From Lachnospiraceae bacterium UBA3282 (GTDB lineage: Bacteria > Bacillota > Clostridia > Lachnospirales > Lachnospiraceae), in the NCBI GenBank assembly GCA_002361735.1, contig DETS01000075.1, forward strand, positions 1-18,505: a stretch of DNA of 18,505 nucleotides. Direction: 5' to 3'. Shown here one piece after another: positions 6,590 to 14,004 of this stretch. The notes beneath the pieces are model-generated. The model did not search any database, was not told where the DNA came from, and saw nothing but the letters and a program-made list of their open reading frames with translations. Numbering within the stretch: position 1 is the stretch's first letter; each line of letters opens with the position of its first letter. The translations under genes were made by a program, and so were the position numbers.

Positions 6590-7186
6590 TTATGTAAACT
6601 CCTCTCCTGCCAACTCTACCGCCGTATATTCATGCCCCACATAGGGCAGAAACTTGTCCAGAATATCCCGCATCCGCAGTTTCAGGCTCGACGTATTCAC
6701 GCAGGGGTGGCAGCCCACAAACTCATCCCGCAAAAGCTCGCTGTCGATCAATAGCCTTACGCGGTGCTCCTTATCGTTCATCAAGCCCATCACGCTTACG
6801 GAGCCCGGCGAAATGTTGAGAAACGCCTCCATATACTCCGCTTCCGCAAAGGAAAGTCTCGCCACGCCAAGCTGAGACGAAAGCTCCTTCGTCTTAAACT
6901 TTTTCAAACCCGGCATCATCAACAGATAAAAGTCCGTTTTCTGCCGGTTGCATAAAAAAAGATTCTTGCAGATATGAATCCCCAACGCCTCATCCACACC
7001 CCGGCAGTCATCCACAGTCGCCGCCGCCTCGTGATCCACACGCTGATAAGGTATTTCCAGCTTTTCAAGTAGCTCATATACCGCCATTTCTTTTAAAAGT
7101 CTACCCTTGGGTGAGGGTTTTATGTCAACTGGCGTTCTTGACATCTCACGCGCCTGTAAGCCCTCTTTTTCTTCCTGTAAACCCAC
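6590..7186 (-). CDS. YbaK/ProX-type aminoacyl-tRNA deacylase
   Basis: A 198-aa trans-editing enzyme of the prolyl-tRNA-synthetase-associated (YbaK/INS) family, which hydrolyses mischarged tRNA such as Ala-tRNA(Pro). Family marks are VDHEAAATVDDC near 50-61, the conserved lysine in HICKNLFL (Lys74), YLLMMPGLKKFKTKEL, and GSVSVMGLMND followed by EFVGCHPCVNTSSLKL. The start is GTG at 7186, preceded by AAAGGAG at 6-7 bases. This gives about 30 residues before the domain, longer than most relatives; an internal ATG at codon 34 is possible but has no clear ribosome site. The exact tRNA substrate is inferred from the family. Confidence 0.85.
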   Translation of the reverse strand: MGLQEEKEGLQAREMSRTPVDIKPSPKGRLLKEMAVYELLEKLEIPYQRVDHEAAATVDDCRGVDEALGIHICKNLFLCNRQKTDFYLLMMPGLKKFKTKELSSQLGVARLSFAEAEYMEAFLNISPGSVSVMGLMNDKEHRVRLLIDSELLRDEFVGCHPCVNTSSLKLRMRDILDKFLPYVGHEYTAVELAGEEFT

Positions 7187-7264
7187 TTTTTTCTCCTTTC
7201 CGGAACCTCACGAATTCCCAGCCAAATCAATTACTCCTCCCAAATTATATCCAGCCTTCTTCTC

Positions 7265-7768
7265 TCATTCTGTTTCATAATATAAGCAGTCCGCCCACTC
7301 CCGAATGCCAATCATCTCCATCCGTTCATCCGGCTTCGCCGCCTTTAGTTCCTGATAAAAGCTTTCCATCTCCTTCTCAATCCGCAAAATCTTTCTGTGC
7401 ATTTTCAAATTGCCAAGCAGGGCAGGACCGTCGTATTCATATATTTCCGCGCCCTCCAGCCAAAAGTATGTGCTGCCGCGGTGTTTTTCCAGAAATGTCC
7501 TTGTCTCCTCTATCCGCTCATTCAGTTCTGTTTCCGAAATAAACCCTTTTTGCTTCAATTCCTCCAGAAAGGCATAAAGCCGCTCCACACCCTCCTCAAA
7601 ATCACCCTGCAGTGCAATTTTAAACGGTGTTTTAAAGATCGTTGACCGCACCCTCTTTGTATTGCAGCTCACCAGAATCTTGTAGGCAATGGGTATGTCA
7701 TAATTATATTCTGAGATCGCTACCACTTCATTTCCCTTTTTCGCATATAAATAAGCTCTGTTTGCCAA
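7265..7768 (-). CDS. Conserved protein of unknown function (MANRAYLY family)
   Basis: A 167-aa soluble protein with no membrane segment or signal peptide. The start (MANRAYLYAKKGNEVVAISEYNYDIPIAYKILVS) and the block GDFEEGVERLYAFLEEL recall a small uncharacterised bacterial family I believe is listed as DUF7822. The C-terminal half is helical and charged. It starts 25 bp after the DUF2185 gene on the same strand, suggesting co-transcription. Both may belong to the scattered immunity-like or stress-like genes often found as small pairs, but no toxin gene is nearby and no activity can be assigned. Confidence 0.65.
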   Translation of the reverse strand: MANRAYLYAKKGNEVVAISEYNYDIPIAYKILVSCNTKRVRSTIFKTPFKIALQGDFEEGVERLYAFLEELKQKGFISETELNERIEETRTFLEKHRGSTYFWLEGAEIYEYDGPALLGNLKMHRKILRIEKEMESFYQELKAAKPDERMEMIGIREWADCLYYETE

Positions 7769-7793
7769 GTTTTTTCCTCCTGCAGAATCCCCT

Positions 7794-8189
7794 TCACTGC
7801 CTCTCCATCTTTATTTCCGCTTCCCCGTCGTCTTCCACAAACTTTCCATCCTCTGTCCTGATCAGATGCGTTCCCACAGGCAAATGCAGGTACGGTATAA
7901 TGTCAGGATCATAATTACAGACCGTATTCAGCGCAAATACATGAAAATTCGCCGCATCATTGGAATACGCCTCGCTCTCATCCCCCTTAAAGAAATGCCA
8001 GCCGCTGTCAGGCCGATCCGCAAGCGGTTCCTCCCGAAACATATACCCGACCTTCCAGCCTTCCTTCGATATCATGTCCGAAACGATACAGCCTTCTCCG
8101 TTTGGTTCCTGCCAATCGATCAATGGTTGTACATCGATCTGCAAAAATCCTTCCTCATTTTTGTTTCTTTTCCTGCCAAATAATCCCAT
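7794..8189 (-). CDS. DUF2185 (Imm33-like) protein
   Basis: A 131-aa soluble protein. The core GCIVSDMISKEGWKVGYMFREEP (about 33-55), DSGWHFFKGDESEAY and NTVCNYDPDIIPYLHLPVG closely follows the DUF2185 pattern, part of which is annotated as the Imm33 immunity family of polymorphic toxin systems. Its N-terminus MGLFGRKRNKNEE is basic and not a signal peptide. It begins 15 bp after the flavodoxin-family gene, with an SD (GAGGAG) before the ATG. Immunity is the family suggestion only; no cognate toxin is visible. Confidence 0.75.
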   Translation of the reverse strand: MGLFGRKRNKNEEGFLQIDVQPLIDWQEPNGEGCIVSDMISKEGWKVGYMFREEPLADRPDSGWHFFKGDESEAYSNDAANFHVFALNTVCNYDPDIIPYLHLPVGTHLIRTEDGKFVEDDGEAEIKMERQ

Positions 8190-8204
8190 ACATTTTTCTC
8201 CTCT

Positions 8205-8897
8205 TTACGCTCTCCACGGACGCTTATTTCCCGTCCAACCCTTTTCCTTCCAATACCGAGCATCCGCCTCGTTAAAGCCCTTCCTCTGCATCAGGTGCAT
8301 CGCGAAAAACCAGACTCTGGTCTTGATTCCCGGCTTTACCCGTCCGTACCGCTTCCTGATTTTATTTGCCAGCGCGTCAGTCGCCTTCTCAATGGAGGCC
8401 CGTTTCTTTTCGTTCACGCCTTTCCACTCGATTGCGCCGACTGCTTTTCCGTAGCGATAGATTTTGCCGGCGCCCCAGAAAAACAGGCTGTCCGCCATAT
8501 CTTTGTTGGTCGAGCGAAGACCCGCACCCGCCGCCGTGCTGATACAGACGCCCTGCTTGCGAAACATGGATGCTTCCGGACGGTGCACCATCCACCGATA
8601 ACCGTAATGGTCTAAAAACGCTTTCATGGCGCCTGTCGCGTGATAGACATAGACAGGGCTTGCCAGAATGATCACATCCGCCTCATCCATCGCTTTGGTA
8701 AGCGGCAAAAGCGCCTCATAATGCGGACAGTTTTCCTCTCCCTTCATAAAACATTGGTTGCAGCCCACACAGAACTTATCAAACTCCCGCGGCAGGAAAA
8801 ATTCTTTGCATTCCCCGCCGAGTTTCTCGCCTAATGTGTGCGCAATTTGATAAGTAGAACCCTGGTGGCTCTGCCCGTGAATGATAACTGTTTTCAT
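8205..8897 (-). CDS. Flavodoxin-fold NAD(P)H-dependent oxidoreductase with Cys motif
   Basis: A 230-aa flavoprotein of the FMN-reductase/iron-sulfur flavoprotein group. The N-terminus MKTVIIHGQSHQGSTYQIA gives the FMN phosphate-binding loop (residues 8-15). A Cys cluster C43-x2-C46-x2-C49-x7-C57 follows, as in iron-sulfur flavoproteins. Next come DEADVIILASPVYVYHATGAMKAFLDHYGY, the family's flavin-contact region, and CISTAAGAGL. The C-terminal 60 residues are basic. SD GGAGGAGA lies before the ATG. It probably shuttles electrons or reduces quinones or nitro compounds; whether the four Cys bind a cluster cannot be judged from sequence alone. Confidence 0.82.
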   Translation of the reverse strand: MKTVIIHGQSHQGSTYQIAHTLGEKLGGECKEFFLPREFDKFCVGCNQCFMKGEENCPHYEALLPLTKAMDEADVIILASPVYVYHATGAMKAFLDHYGYRWMVHRPEASMFRKQGVCISTAAGAGLRSTNKDMADSLFFWGAGKIYRYGKAVGAIEWKGVNEKKRASIEKATDALANKIRKRYGRVKPGIKTRVWFFAMHLMQRKGFNEADARYWKEKGWTGNKRPWRA

Positions 8898-8964
8898 AAC
8901 CTATCTCCTCCCTGCCGAAACTTCCATGTATAGGCTTGTTCTGAAAACCTCAGATCCTCAGCTG

Positions 8965-9558
8965 TCATCCCCTCCAAACCACCACATCTTCAAATGCTTT
9001 CCGCGGTCTTTCTCTCGGGCATTCATCCGCATAACCGAAAGCTATCGCCGCAAGCAGCTGTCCCTCGCAATGCAGCCACTCGCTAAGCTCCGCATACGCA
9101 AAATAGATATCACAGATCCACAGACTGCCGATCCCTTTTTCCGTGGCAGTAAGAAGCATATTCTGTATGGCTGCGCTGACGGACTGCACATTACAGATTT
9201 CATAAATATGTTCTTCCGGCGTCATTTCCGATAAAATATTCTGTCCCAGCGAATTGACGACAAAGACGATCACCGGTACTTTCTCCATAATGTCCACCGT
9301 ATACTTTGCTGCCGGGATATGCTGTCGGCTCTGCGGCAGCAATGCGTCGCCTGTTTCTTCCCTCGCGATTCCCATACGAAAGACTTTCAGCATTTCTTCT
9401 TTTTCCGCGCCCTGCACCACAATGAATTTCCAGGGTTGTCTGTTTTTCGAGGAAGGCGCTTTGATTCCGCTTTCTATGATTTCCGTCAGGTCTTCCTTTG
9501 ATATAGGTTTCTCTAAAAATTTCCGAATGCTTCGTCTGTCATATATGGCTGAAATCAT
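8965..9558 (-). CDS. Nitroreductase-family flavoprotein
   Basis: A 197-aa FMN-dependent NAD(P)H oxidoreductase. Family marks are YDRRSIRKFLEKPIS at the N-terminus (FMN phosphate contacts), GIKAPSSKNRQPWKFIVV (about 30-47), and NMLLTATEKGIGSLWICDI followed by LLAAIAFGYADECP. The length fits the family. ATG 9558 overlaps the stop of the HD gene as ATGA, indicating translational coupling. An in-frame GTG four codons upstream is less likely. The physiological substrate is unknown. Confidence 0.9.
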   Translation of the reverse strand: MISAIYDRRSIRKFLEKPISKEDLTEIIESGIKAPSSKNRQPWKFIVVQGAEKEEMLKVFRMGIAREETGDALLPQSRQHIPAAKYTVDIMEKVPVIVFVVNSLGQNILSEMTPEEHIYEICNVQSVSAAIQNMLLTATEKGIGSLWICDIYFAYAELSEWLHCEGQLLAAIAFGYADECPRERPRKAFEDVVVWRG

Positions 9559-10169
9559 AACTTCAACCACCCTTCTGCAATCGCGTGGTCAATGTTCCCC
9601 TCGACCCACTCATACACCTTCGGCATAACCTCCTTAATAACCGCCATCCTTTTCTCCACCGCCGCGCGGTTGGTGCCGCCCTCCACCCAGGTGTGCCCGT
9701 CCGTCAATGTATTATGGAAAAAAGGCTGCAGTCTGTCCATGCAGGCGGCATACTTTGCGTCCGCAGTCTCCATGGCGTCAAATTCCTCCCACAGACTGCG
9801 GATCATCCGTCCCTGTTGCTCGGGAAGCATCGCGAAAAGTTTGTCGGCGGCCGCCTTTTCCCGTTCTTCTTTATCGACGTTTCCCGCCGCGTCATAAGCA
9901 AAGGTATCTCCCGCGTAAATCTCCACCAGATCGTGCACCACGCACATCTGCACCACCCTGCCGATATCGACAGGCGCTGCGGCATACTCGGAAAAGAGCA
10001 TCGCCATCACCGCGATATGCCAGGAGTGCTCCGCATCGTTTTCCCTGCGGCTCTTATCCAGTAAAAGCGTCCGCCGCAAAACGGAAGTCATCTTGTCAAT
10101 TTCCGCCGTAAAGAGAAATTGACTGTCCAGCCGTTTATCGCCGCTTGAAAGAAAATCCTCTGTTCCCAT
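9555..10169 (-). CDS. HD-domain phosphohydrolase (YfbR/HDDC2-like 5'-nucleotidase)
   Basis: A 204-aa metal-dependent phosphohydrolase. The metal-binding pattern is visible as AEHSWH (His48 and His51), the HD pair His79-Asp80 in CVVHDLVEIYAGD, and a later Asp in CMDRLQPF. This order and the DKSRRENDAEHSWH and LVEIYAGD contexts are typical of the YfbR/HDDC2 branch, which dephosphorylates deoxynucleoside 5'-monophosphates. It is the first gene of a minus-strand run and is coupled to the nitroreductase by a 4-bp overlap. SD AAGGAAGGGG lies before the ATG. Substrate choice is inferred from the family. Confidence 0.88.
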   Translation of the reverse strand: MGTEDFLSSGDKRLDSQFLFTAEIDKMTSVLRRTLLLDKSRRENDAEHSWHIAVMAMLFSEYAAAPVDIGRVVQMCVVHDLVEIYAGDTFAYDAAGNVDKEEREKAAADKLFAMLPEQQGRMIRSLWEEFDAMETADAKYAACMDRLQPFFHNTLTDGHTWVEGGTNRAAVEKRMAVIKEVMPKVYEWVEGNIDHAIAEGWLKL

Positions 10170-10255
10170 ATTCTATACCCCTTCCTTTTCTTTCACACAA
10201 TAATACTCCCGTTCCCTTCGTTACGCAACATCCGTACCACGATTTCTTTTGTATA

Positions 10256-10284
10256 ACTATACGTCAATCCCGTATAATATTCAA
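10256..10284 (-). promoter_or_regulatory. Candidate promoter for the HD/nitroreductase genes
   Basis: The minus strand has TTGAAT (10284-10279), a 17-base spacer and TATAGT (10261-10256), followed by an AT-rich start region. Transcription would start near 10249, about 80 bases upstream of the HD gene. It overlaps a plus-strand TATAAT (10273-10278), so divergent transcription from this AT-rich region is likely, though chance matches are easy here. Confidence 0.4.
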
Positions 10285-10292
10285 CCCGTTTT

Positions 10293-10340
10293 TGAATTTA
10301 TGCAATAAATTGTATTATATTCATATATTTATGCATAAAA
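10293..10340 (+). promoter_or_regulatory. Candidate arginine-repressor (ARG box) cluster upstream of argG
   Basis: Three AT-rich elements resemble ArgR/AhrC half-boxes: TGAATTTATGCA (10293-10304), TGTATTATATTCA (10311-10323) and the perfect palindrome TTTATGCATAAA (10328-10339). They lie just upstream of the proposed argG promoter. The position and TGAAT...ATTCA-like content fit known arginine operators. The region is AT-rich overall, so the assignment is tentative. Confidence 0.38.
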
Positions 10341-10346
10341 TACCTC

Positions 10347-10375
10347 TTGCATTCTCTCCTTCCATGATGTATATT
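10347..10375 (+). promoter_or_regulatory. Candidate argG promoter
   Basis: TTGCAT (10347-10352), a 17-base spacer and TATATT (10370-10375) lie upstream of argG and would give a leader of about 48 bases. A second option is the perfect TATAAT at 10273-10278 with TTGTAT at 10249-10254. The sequence does not decide between them. Confidence 0.4.
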
Positions 10376-10429
10376 GTTTTCAGGACGCAAAATAATAACA
10401 GTATATTTTAAGAAAGAAGGATCAAAAAC

Positions 10430-11653
10430 ATGAAAGAAAAAGTAGTACTTGCGTATTCCGGCGGGCTTGATACCACGGTCATCATCCCCTGGCTGAAAGA
10501 AAATTTTGATTATGAGGTCATCTGCGTGTGCGGCAACTGCGGACAGGCGGAGGAACTTGACGGGCTTGAGGAGAGAGCGCTCTCAAGCGGTGCTTCCAAA
10601 CTCTACATAGAGGATCTGACCGATGAATTTTGTGACGATTTCATTATTCCCTGTGTACAGGCGCACGCGGTCTATGAAAATAAATATCTGCTCGGTACCT
10701 CAATGGCACGCCCCGTGATTGCAAAGAAGCTGGTAGAGATTGCCCGCAAGGAAGGCGCAACCGCGATCTGCCACGGCGCAACGGGAAAGGGCAACGACCA
10801 GATCCGTTTCGAGCTGGGCATCAAGGCACTTGCTCCCGATTTAAAGATTATCGCTGCCTGGAGAAACGAAAAGTGGACCTTAAACTCCCGCGAGGAGGAA
10901 ATCGAATACTGCAAACAGCACGGCATCAACCTGCCTTTCTCCGCAGATTCCAGCTACAGCCGCGACCGCAACCTCTGGCATATCAGCCACGAAGGTCTTG
11001 AGCTGGAAGACCCTGCAAACGAGCCCAACTACGAGCATCTTTTAGTGCTCGGCACCACCCCGGAGAAGGCTCCTGATGAAGGCGAATATGTGACCATGAC
11101 CTTTGAAAAAGGTATTCCTACCTCCGTCAACGGCAAAAAAATGAAGGTATCCGAGATTATCGCTACCTTGAACGAACTTGGCGGCAAGCACGGCGTCGGC
11201 ATTGTCGATATCGTGGAAAACCGCGTGGTTGGCATGAAGTCCCGCGGCGTTTACGAGACACCCGGCGGCACCATCCTTTACGAAGCGCACCAGCAGCTTG
11301 AGGAGCTGATCCTCGACCGCGACACCTACGCGTTAAAGGCAGACCTTGGCAACAAATTCGCACAGGTCGTTTACGAAGGCAAGTGGTTCACGCCTCTGCG
11401 CCGGGCACTGCAGGCCTTCATCGAGTCCACACAGGAGTATGTGACGGGCGAAGTCAAATTCAAACTTTACAAGGGAAACATCATCAAGGCAGGCACCACT
11501 TCCCCTTACTCTCTCTACAATGAGAGCATTGCTTCCTTCACCACGGGCGACCTCTACGATCACCATGACGCGGAAGGCTTCATCAATCTTTTCGGCCTTT
11601 CCAGCAAGGTTCGTGCCATGAAGATGCAGGAGCAGGGCGAGGAGCTGCGCTAA
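10430..11653 (+). CDS. argG: Argininosuccinate synthase
   Basis: Catalyses ATP-dependent joining of citrulline and aspartate to argininosuccinate, the penultimate step of arginine synthesis, in the cytoplasm. The 407-aa length is right for the family. The ATP-pyrophosphatase loop AYSGGLDT is at about 8-15, followed by ICHGATGKGNDQIRFE (about 116-131) and ADSSYSRDRNLWHIS, both strongly conserved in ArgG. GIVDIVENRVVGMKSRGVYETPGG is the typical tetramer/active-site region. GAAGGA sits 8 bases before the ATG. argH and the other arginine genes are not in the window. A DUF1294 gene follows after 3 bp. Confidence 0.98.
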   Translation: MKEKVVLAYSGGLDTTVIIPWLKENFDYEVICVCGNCGQAEELDGLEERALSSGASKLYIEDLTDEFCDDFIIPCVQAHAVYENKYLLGTSMARPVIAKKLVEIARKEGATAICHGATGKGNDQIRFELGIKALAPDLKIIAAWRNEKWTLNSREEEIEYCKQHGINLPFSADSSYSRDRNLWHISHEGLELEDPANEPNYEHLLVLGTTPEKAPDEGEYVTMTFEKGIPTSVNGKKMKVSEIIATLNELGGKHGVGIVDIVENRVVGMKSRGVYETPGGTILYEAHQQLEELILDRDTYALKADLGNKFAQVVYEGKWFTPLRRALQAFIESTQEYVTGEVKFKLYKGNIIKAGTTSPYSLYNESIASFTTGDLYDHHDAEGFINLFGLSSKVRAMKMQEQGEELR

Positions 11654-11656
11654 CTC

Positions 11657-11950
11657 ATGAACTCTTTTGACTTGATCCTCTTATATATCGTCATCGTCAA
11701 TCTGGTCAGTTTCATTATGATGGGCGTTGACAAGCGAAAGGCCCAGAAACGGGCCTTTCGGATTCCGGAAGCCACACTTTTTGTGCTGGCTGTCATCGGC
11801 GGCAGCCTCGGTTCTATTATCGGTATGCACCTTTTTCACCACAAGACGAGACACTGGTACTTTCTTTACGGAATGCCGGTGATTTTGGCTTTACAGGTGA
11901 TTTTGATTTTGGCGGTGGTGTTTTCACCAATCGAACTAAATTTTTGGTAA
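11657..11950 (+). CDS. DUF1294 small membrane protein
   Basis: A 97-aa membrane protein with three hydrophobic segments (about 4-22, 40-57 and 73-92). The block GVDKRKAQKRAFRIPEATLF, then GGSLGSIIGMHLFHHKTRHWYFLYGMP, is characteristic of DUF1294, whose function is unknown. It starts 3 bases after the argG stop, so it is almost certainly co-transcribed, though its ribosome site is weak and translation may depend on read-on from argG. Confidence 0.87.
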   Translation: MNSFDLILLYIVIVNLVSFIMMGVDKRKAQKRAFRIPEATLFVLAVIGGSLGSIIGMHLFHHKTRHWYFLYGMPVILALQVILILAVVFSPIELNFW

Positions 11951-11954
11951 GTAA

Positions 11955-12080
11955 TGCAGCTTGAAAATCCAGCGCAGACCCGCTTTCGCTTCATTCCAGC
12001 CGTAACAGCGCTAAACTCAACAATACTTCGTTAAGCGCTGACGGCTTCCAAGAGTCTGCTTATGGATATTTCAACCTGCA
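11955..12080. repeat. 126-bp imperfect palindromic intergenic element
   Basis: The two halves are long imperfect inverted repeats. Outer arms begin TGCAGCTTGAAAATCCA (from 11955) and end TATGGATATTTCAACCTGCA (to 12080). Middle arms are GCAGAC (11974-11979) and GTCTGC (12054-12059). Inner arms are GCCGTaaCAGCGCTaaA (from 11999) and TTAAGCGCTGACGGC (12031-12045). The tip loop is about 15 bases. There is no T-tract, so it does not look like a simple terminator. It fills almost all of the space between the DUF1294 gene and the LytTR regulator, whose ATG is only 23 bases beyond it. Possibly a REP/MITE-like repeat or a structured leader. Confidence 0.65.
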
Positions 12081-12103
12081 TATATTAAAAATGGAGGCAC
12101 TAT

Positions 12104-12877
12104 ATGCACATCGCGGTTTGTGACGATAATATTGCGGACAGGAAACAGATGGAGCGGCTTCTCGGGCGCGCCTCCGACAGGAGGTTACGCACCACGGGCG
12201 TGCTCTATATTGATTCTTACGGAAATGTGGAGGCGGTCCTGCGCTCTCCCATGCTCTATGACGCCTTTTTCATCGATATGACAAACGGCCCGGTCAACGG
12301 TTTCCAGCTTGCCAGAAAACTGATCGACGCGGGCGTGGTGGCGCCCATCGTCCTGTGCATCTCCACCATCGACTATCCTTCCGTCATCGAAGCGGCTTTA
12401 GCCAAAGTACCGGAGGATGTCACGGAAGCATCCAATCACGATATCCTGCGCAGACAGCTTCATAAGCAGATCCTCTATCTGCATAAACCGATCAAAGTCG
12501 ATGAACTGGACCAAATGCTCGATCACGCGCAGAGCCTGAAGGCAGAAACGATCCCCACCATTGAACTGCGCGGGGAAAAAGAAACGCTCTATGTCCACGA
12601 AGATGAGATTCTCTACGCGGTAAAAAGCGGCAATTATGTGCATGTGACGCTGACCGAAGGGCGCTCCCTCGACCTTTTGAGCACCCTGCCAAACTTTTAC
12701 TCACAGATCGCCATGTTTACCGGTTTTATCATCATATCCGAACACTGCCTGGTGAACACTGCCTTTGTGGAAAAACTTTCTCTGTTAAAGATGACCATGA
12801 AGGACGGACAGAGTTTCAATGTGTCACCGTTAGAGCTTGGAAAGATAAAAAAGGCGCTGGCAAAAAATACTACATGA
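12104..12877 (+). CDS. LytTR-family response regulator with extended receiver
   Basis: A 257-aa DNA-binding response regulator of the AgrA/LytR type. The receiver has the acidic pair Asp7-Asp8, phosphoacceptor Asp58 in FFIDM, a Ser/Thr switch at 87-88 (CISTID) and Lys128 in LHKPI. The Thr-to-Lys distance of 40 is about twice the usual 20-22, so roughly 18 residues (near 92-120, rich in charge) are inserted in the beta4-alpha4-beta5 part. The LytTR domain covers about 153-252 (IELRGEKETLYVHEDEILYAVKSGNYVHV onward). GGAGG lies before the ATG. No histidine kinase is adjacent, so the partner is elsewhere or absent. The target genes are unknown. Confidence 0.87.
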   Translation: MHIAVCDDNIADRKQMERLLGRASDRRLRTTGVLYIDSYGNVEAVLRSPMLYDAFFIDMTNGPVNGFQLARKLIDAGVVAPIVLCISTIDYPSVIEAALAKVPEDVTEASNHDILRRQLHKQILYLHKPIKVDELDQMLDHAQSLKAETIPTIELRGEKETLYVHEDEILYAVKSGNYVHVTLTEGRSLDLLSTLPNFYSQIAMFTGFIIISEHCLVNTAFVEKLSLLKMTMKDGQSFNVSPLELGKIKKALAKNTT

Positions 12878-12900
12878 TTTCGCCTCATTATCTTTATCTT

Positions 12901-13932
12901 TTATGGCGCAAGCATGGCAAGCTGCATCACAAACCTGATCGGCAGCGCAGGATATTTCATTTGATTAAAATCCCCAACAAAAAACAACTCTTTGTCGGGA
13001 TAATAAAATGCAAATGAACCTGTCGATCCGCTATGCCCTGTCAAATCACCCTGCCCCAAAAAGGAAGTGGTAAATCCGCCCATTTTGATTCTCATAAAAC
13101 CGCTTCCATAATAAATTGGAAACATAGACATCTGCAATGTTCCATACCGATTTACATCCAGCATTTTTTTGTCAAAAAGTTCCCCATGAAAAAACGCCCG
13201 TATAAATAACATTAAATCGCTTGCCGTAGTAATACAGCCGCCGCTTGCTTTACTGCTCATTATGAAAAGCGGTCTATATAACTGCTGATTTCCACAGTAT
13301 ACCATAGGTATCATTTCTTTTTCCGAAACAGGCAGATAAGTCTTTGTCATCTTTATTTTTGAAAACAGGTAGGTCTCAAACACCTTTTCCAAGGAGCATT
13401 TCGTGACCTTTTCAATGATATCGCCCAATATATGATAGTTGATATCTGCATAGTGAGCCTTATTTTTGTAATTGGGCGGGAAATGTGCTTCTCTTTCTTT
13501 CGTGAAAGCGACATTTTGTTCATAGGTAATAAATGCATCTGAAACGATAACCTGGTTTTTGATGCTGTTTTTTCCCTCCTCATAGATATCCGCCAATCCG
13601 CTTGTCTGGTAGAGTAAATCTGATATTTTCAATTCACAGGAATAATCTTTTCCCTGATAAACATGTAATCCCTTTAGATAATCCGGCTCATAAAAATTCA
13701 GCAGACTGTCATTCAGTGTGAGAGTTCCCTGCTGCACAAGAATAAGAATACACGCAGCGGTAAACATTTTTGTTATGCTGGCAGCTGCGATTGGACTATC
13801 TGTCGTTTTTCCTCCGTAAGCCTTGGAAAACAGCGTTTCGCCGGCTCCGTTTTGAATGAGTACAACGCTTTCATAAATCTTTTTTGTCCGAATAACTTGG
13901 TCAAATAAAGCATCATAACTTTTTGCTTTCAT
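12901..13932 (-). CDS. Serine hydrolase, class C beta-lactamase-like fold
   Basis: A 343-aa member of the serine beta-lactamase/penicillin-binding-protein-like superfamily. The S-x-x-K motif is Ser52-I-T-Lys55, the second motif is Tyr161-Ala-Asp163 (YAD rather than the usual YxN), and the third is HSGSTGS in place of the K/H-T/S-G triad. LLYQTSGLADIY is the typical LLxHTSGL region. No clear signal peptide is seen, so it is probably cytoplasmic or non-classically exported; esterase, peptidase or relic activity are all possible, and resistance should not be assumed. It appears more AT-rich than its neighbours and lies 72 bp downstream of a tetR gene on the same strand, which might control it. 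Confidence 0.83.
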   Translation of the reverse strand: MKAKSYDALFDQVIRTKKIYESVVLIQNGAGETLFSKAYGGKTTDSPIAAASITKMFTAACILILVQQGTLTLNDSLLNFYEPDYLKGLHVYQGKDYSCELKISDLLYQTSGLADIYEEGKNSIKNQVIVSDAFITYEQNVAFTKEREAHFPPNYKNKAHYADINYHILGDIIEKVTKCSLEKVFETYLFSKIKMTKTYLPVSEKEMIPMVYCGNQQLYRPLFIMSSKASGGCITTASDLMLFIRAFFHGELFDKKMLDVNRYGTLQMSMFPIYYGSGFMRIKMGGFTTSFLGQGDLTGHSGSTGSFAFYYPDKELFFVGDFNQMKYPALPIRFVMQLAMLAP

Positions 13933-14004
13933 ATGATTTACTTTTCTTTCCCTTCCGCAATGTTTTCAAATTATTGTGTTCTCTTAAAGAATAAATGCGC
14001 TATG

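Noticed and set aside
6164..6754. 196-aa open frame on the plus strand
   Set aside because: It lies antisense across the acetyltransferase and YbaK-like genes, both of which show clear family motifs; the frame is rich in His/Pro/Arg with no recognisable pattern.
7093..7130. TTGACA on the minus strand inside the YbaK gene
   Set aside because: It is within coding sequence, with a TAGACT at about 19 bases; there is no gene to drive at that point.
9585..10064. 159-aa open frame on the plus strand
   Set aside because: It is antisense to the HD phosphohydrolase, whose metal-binding motifs are intact.
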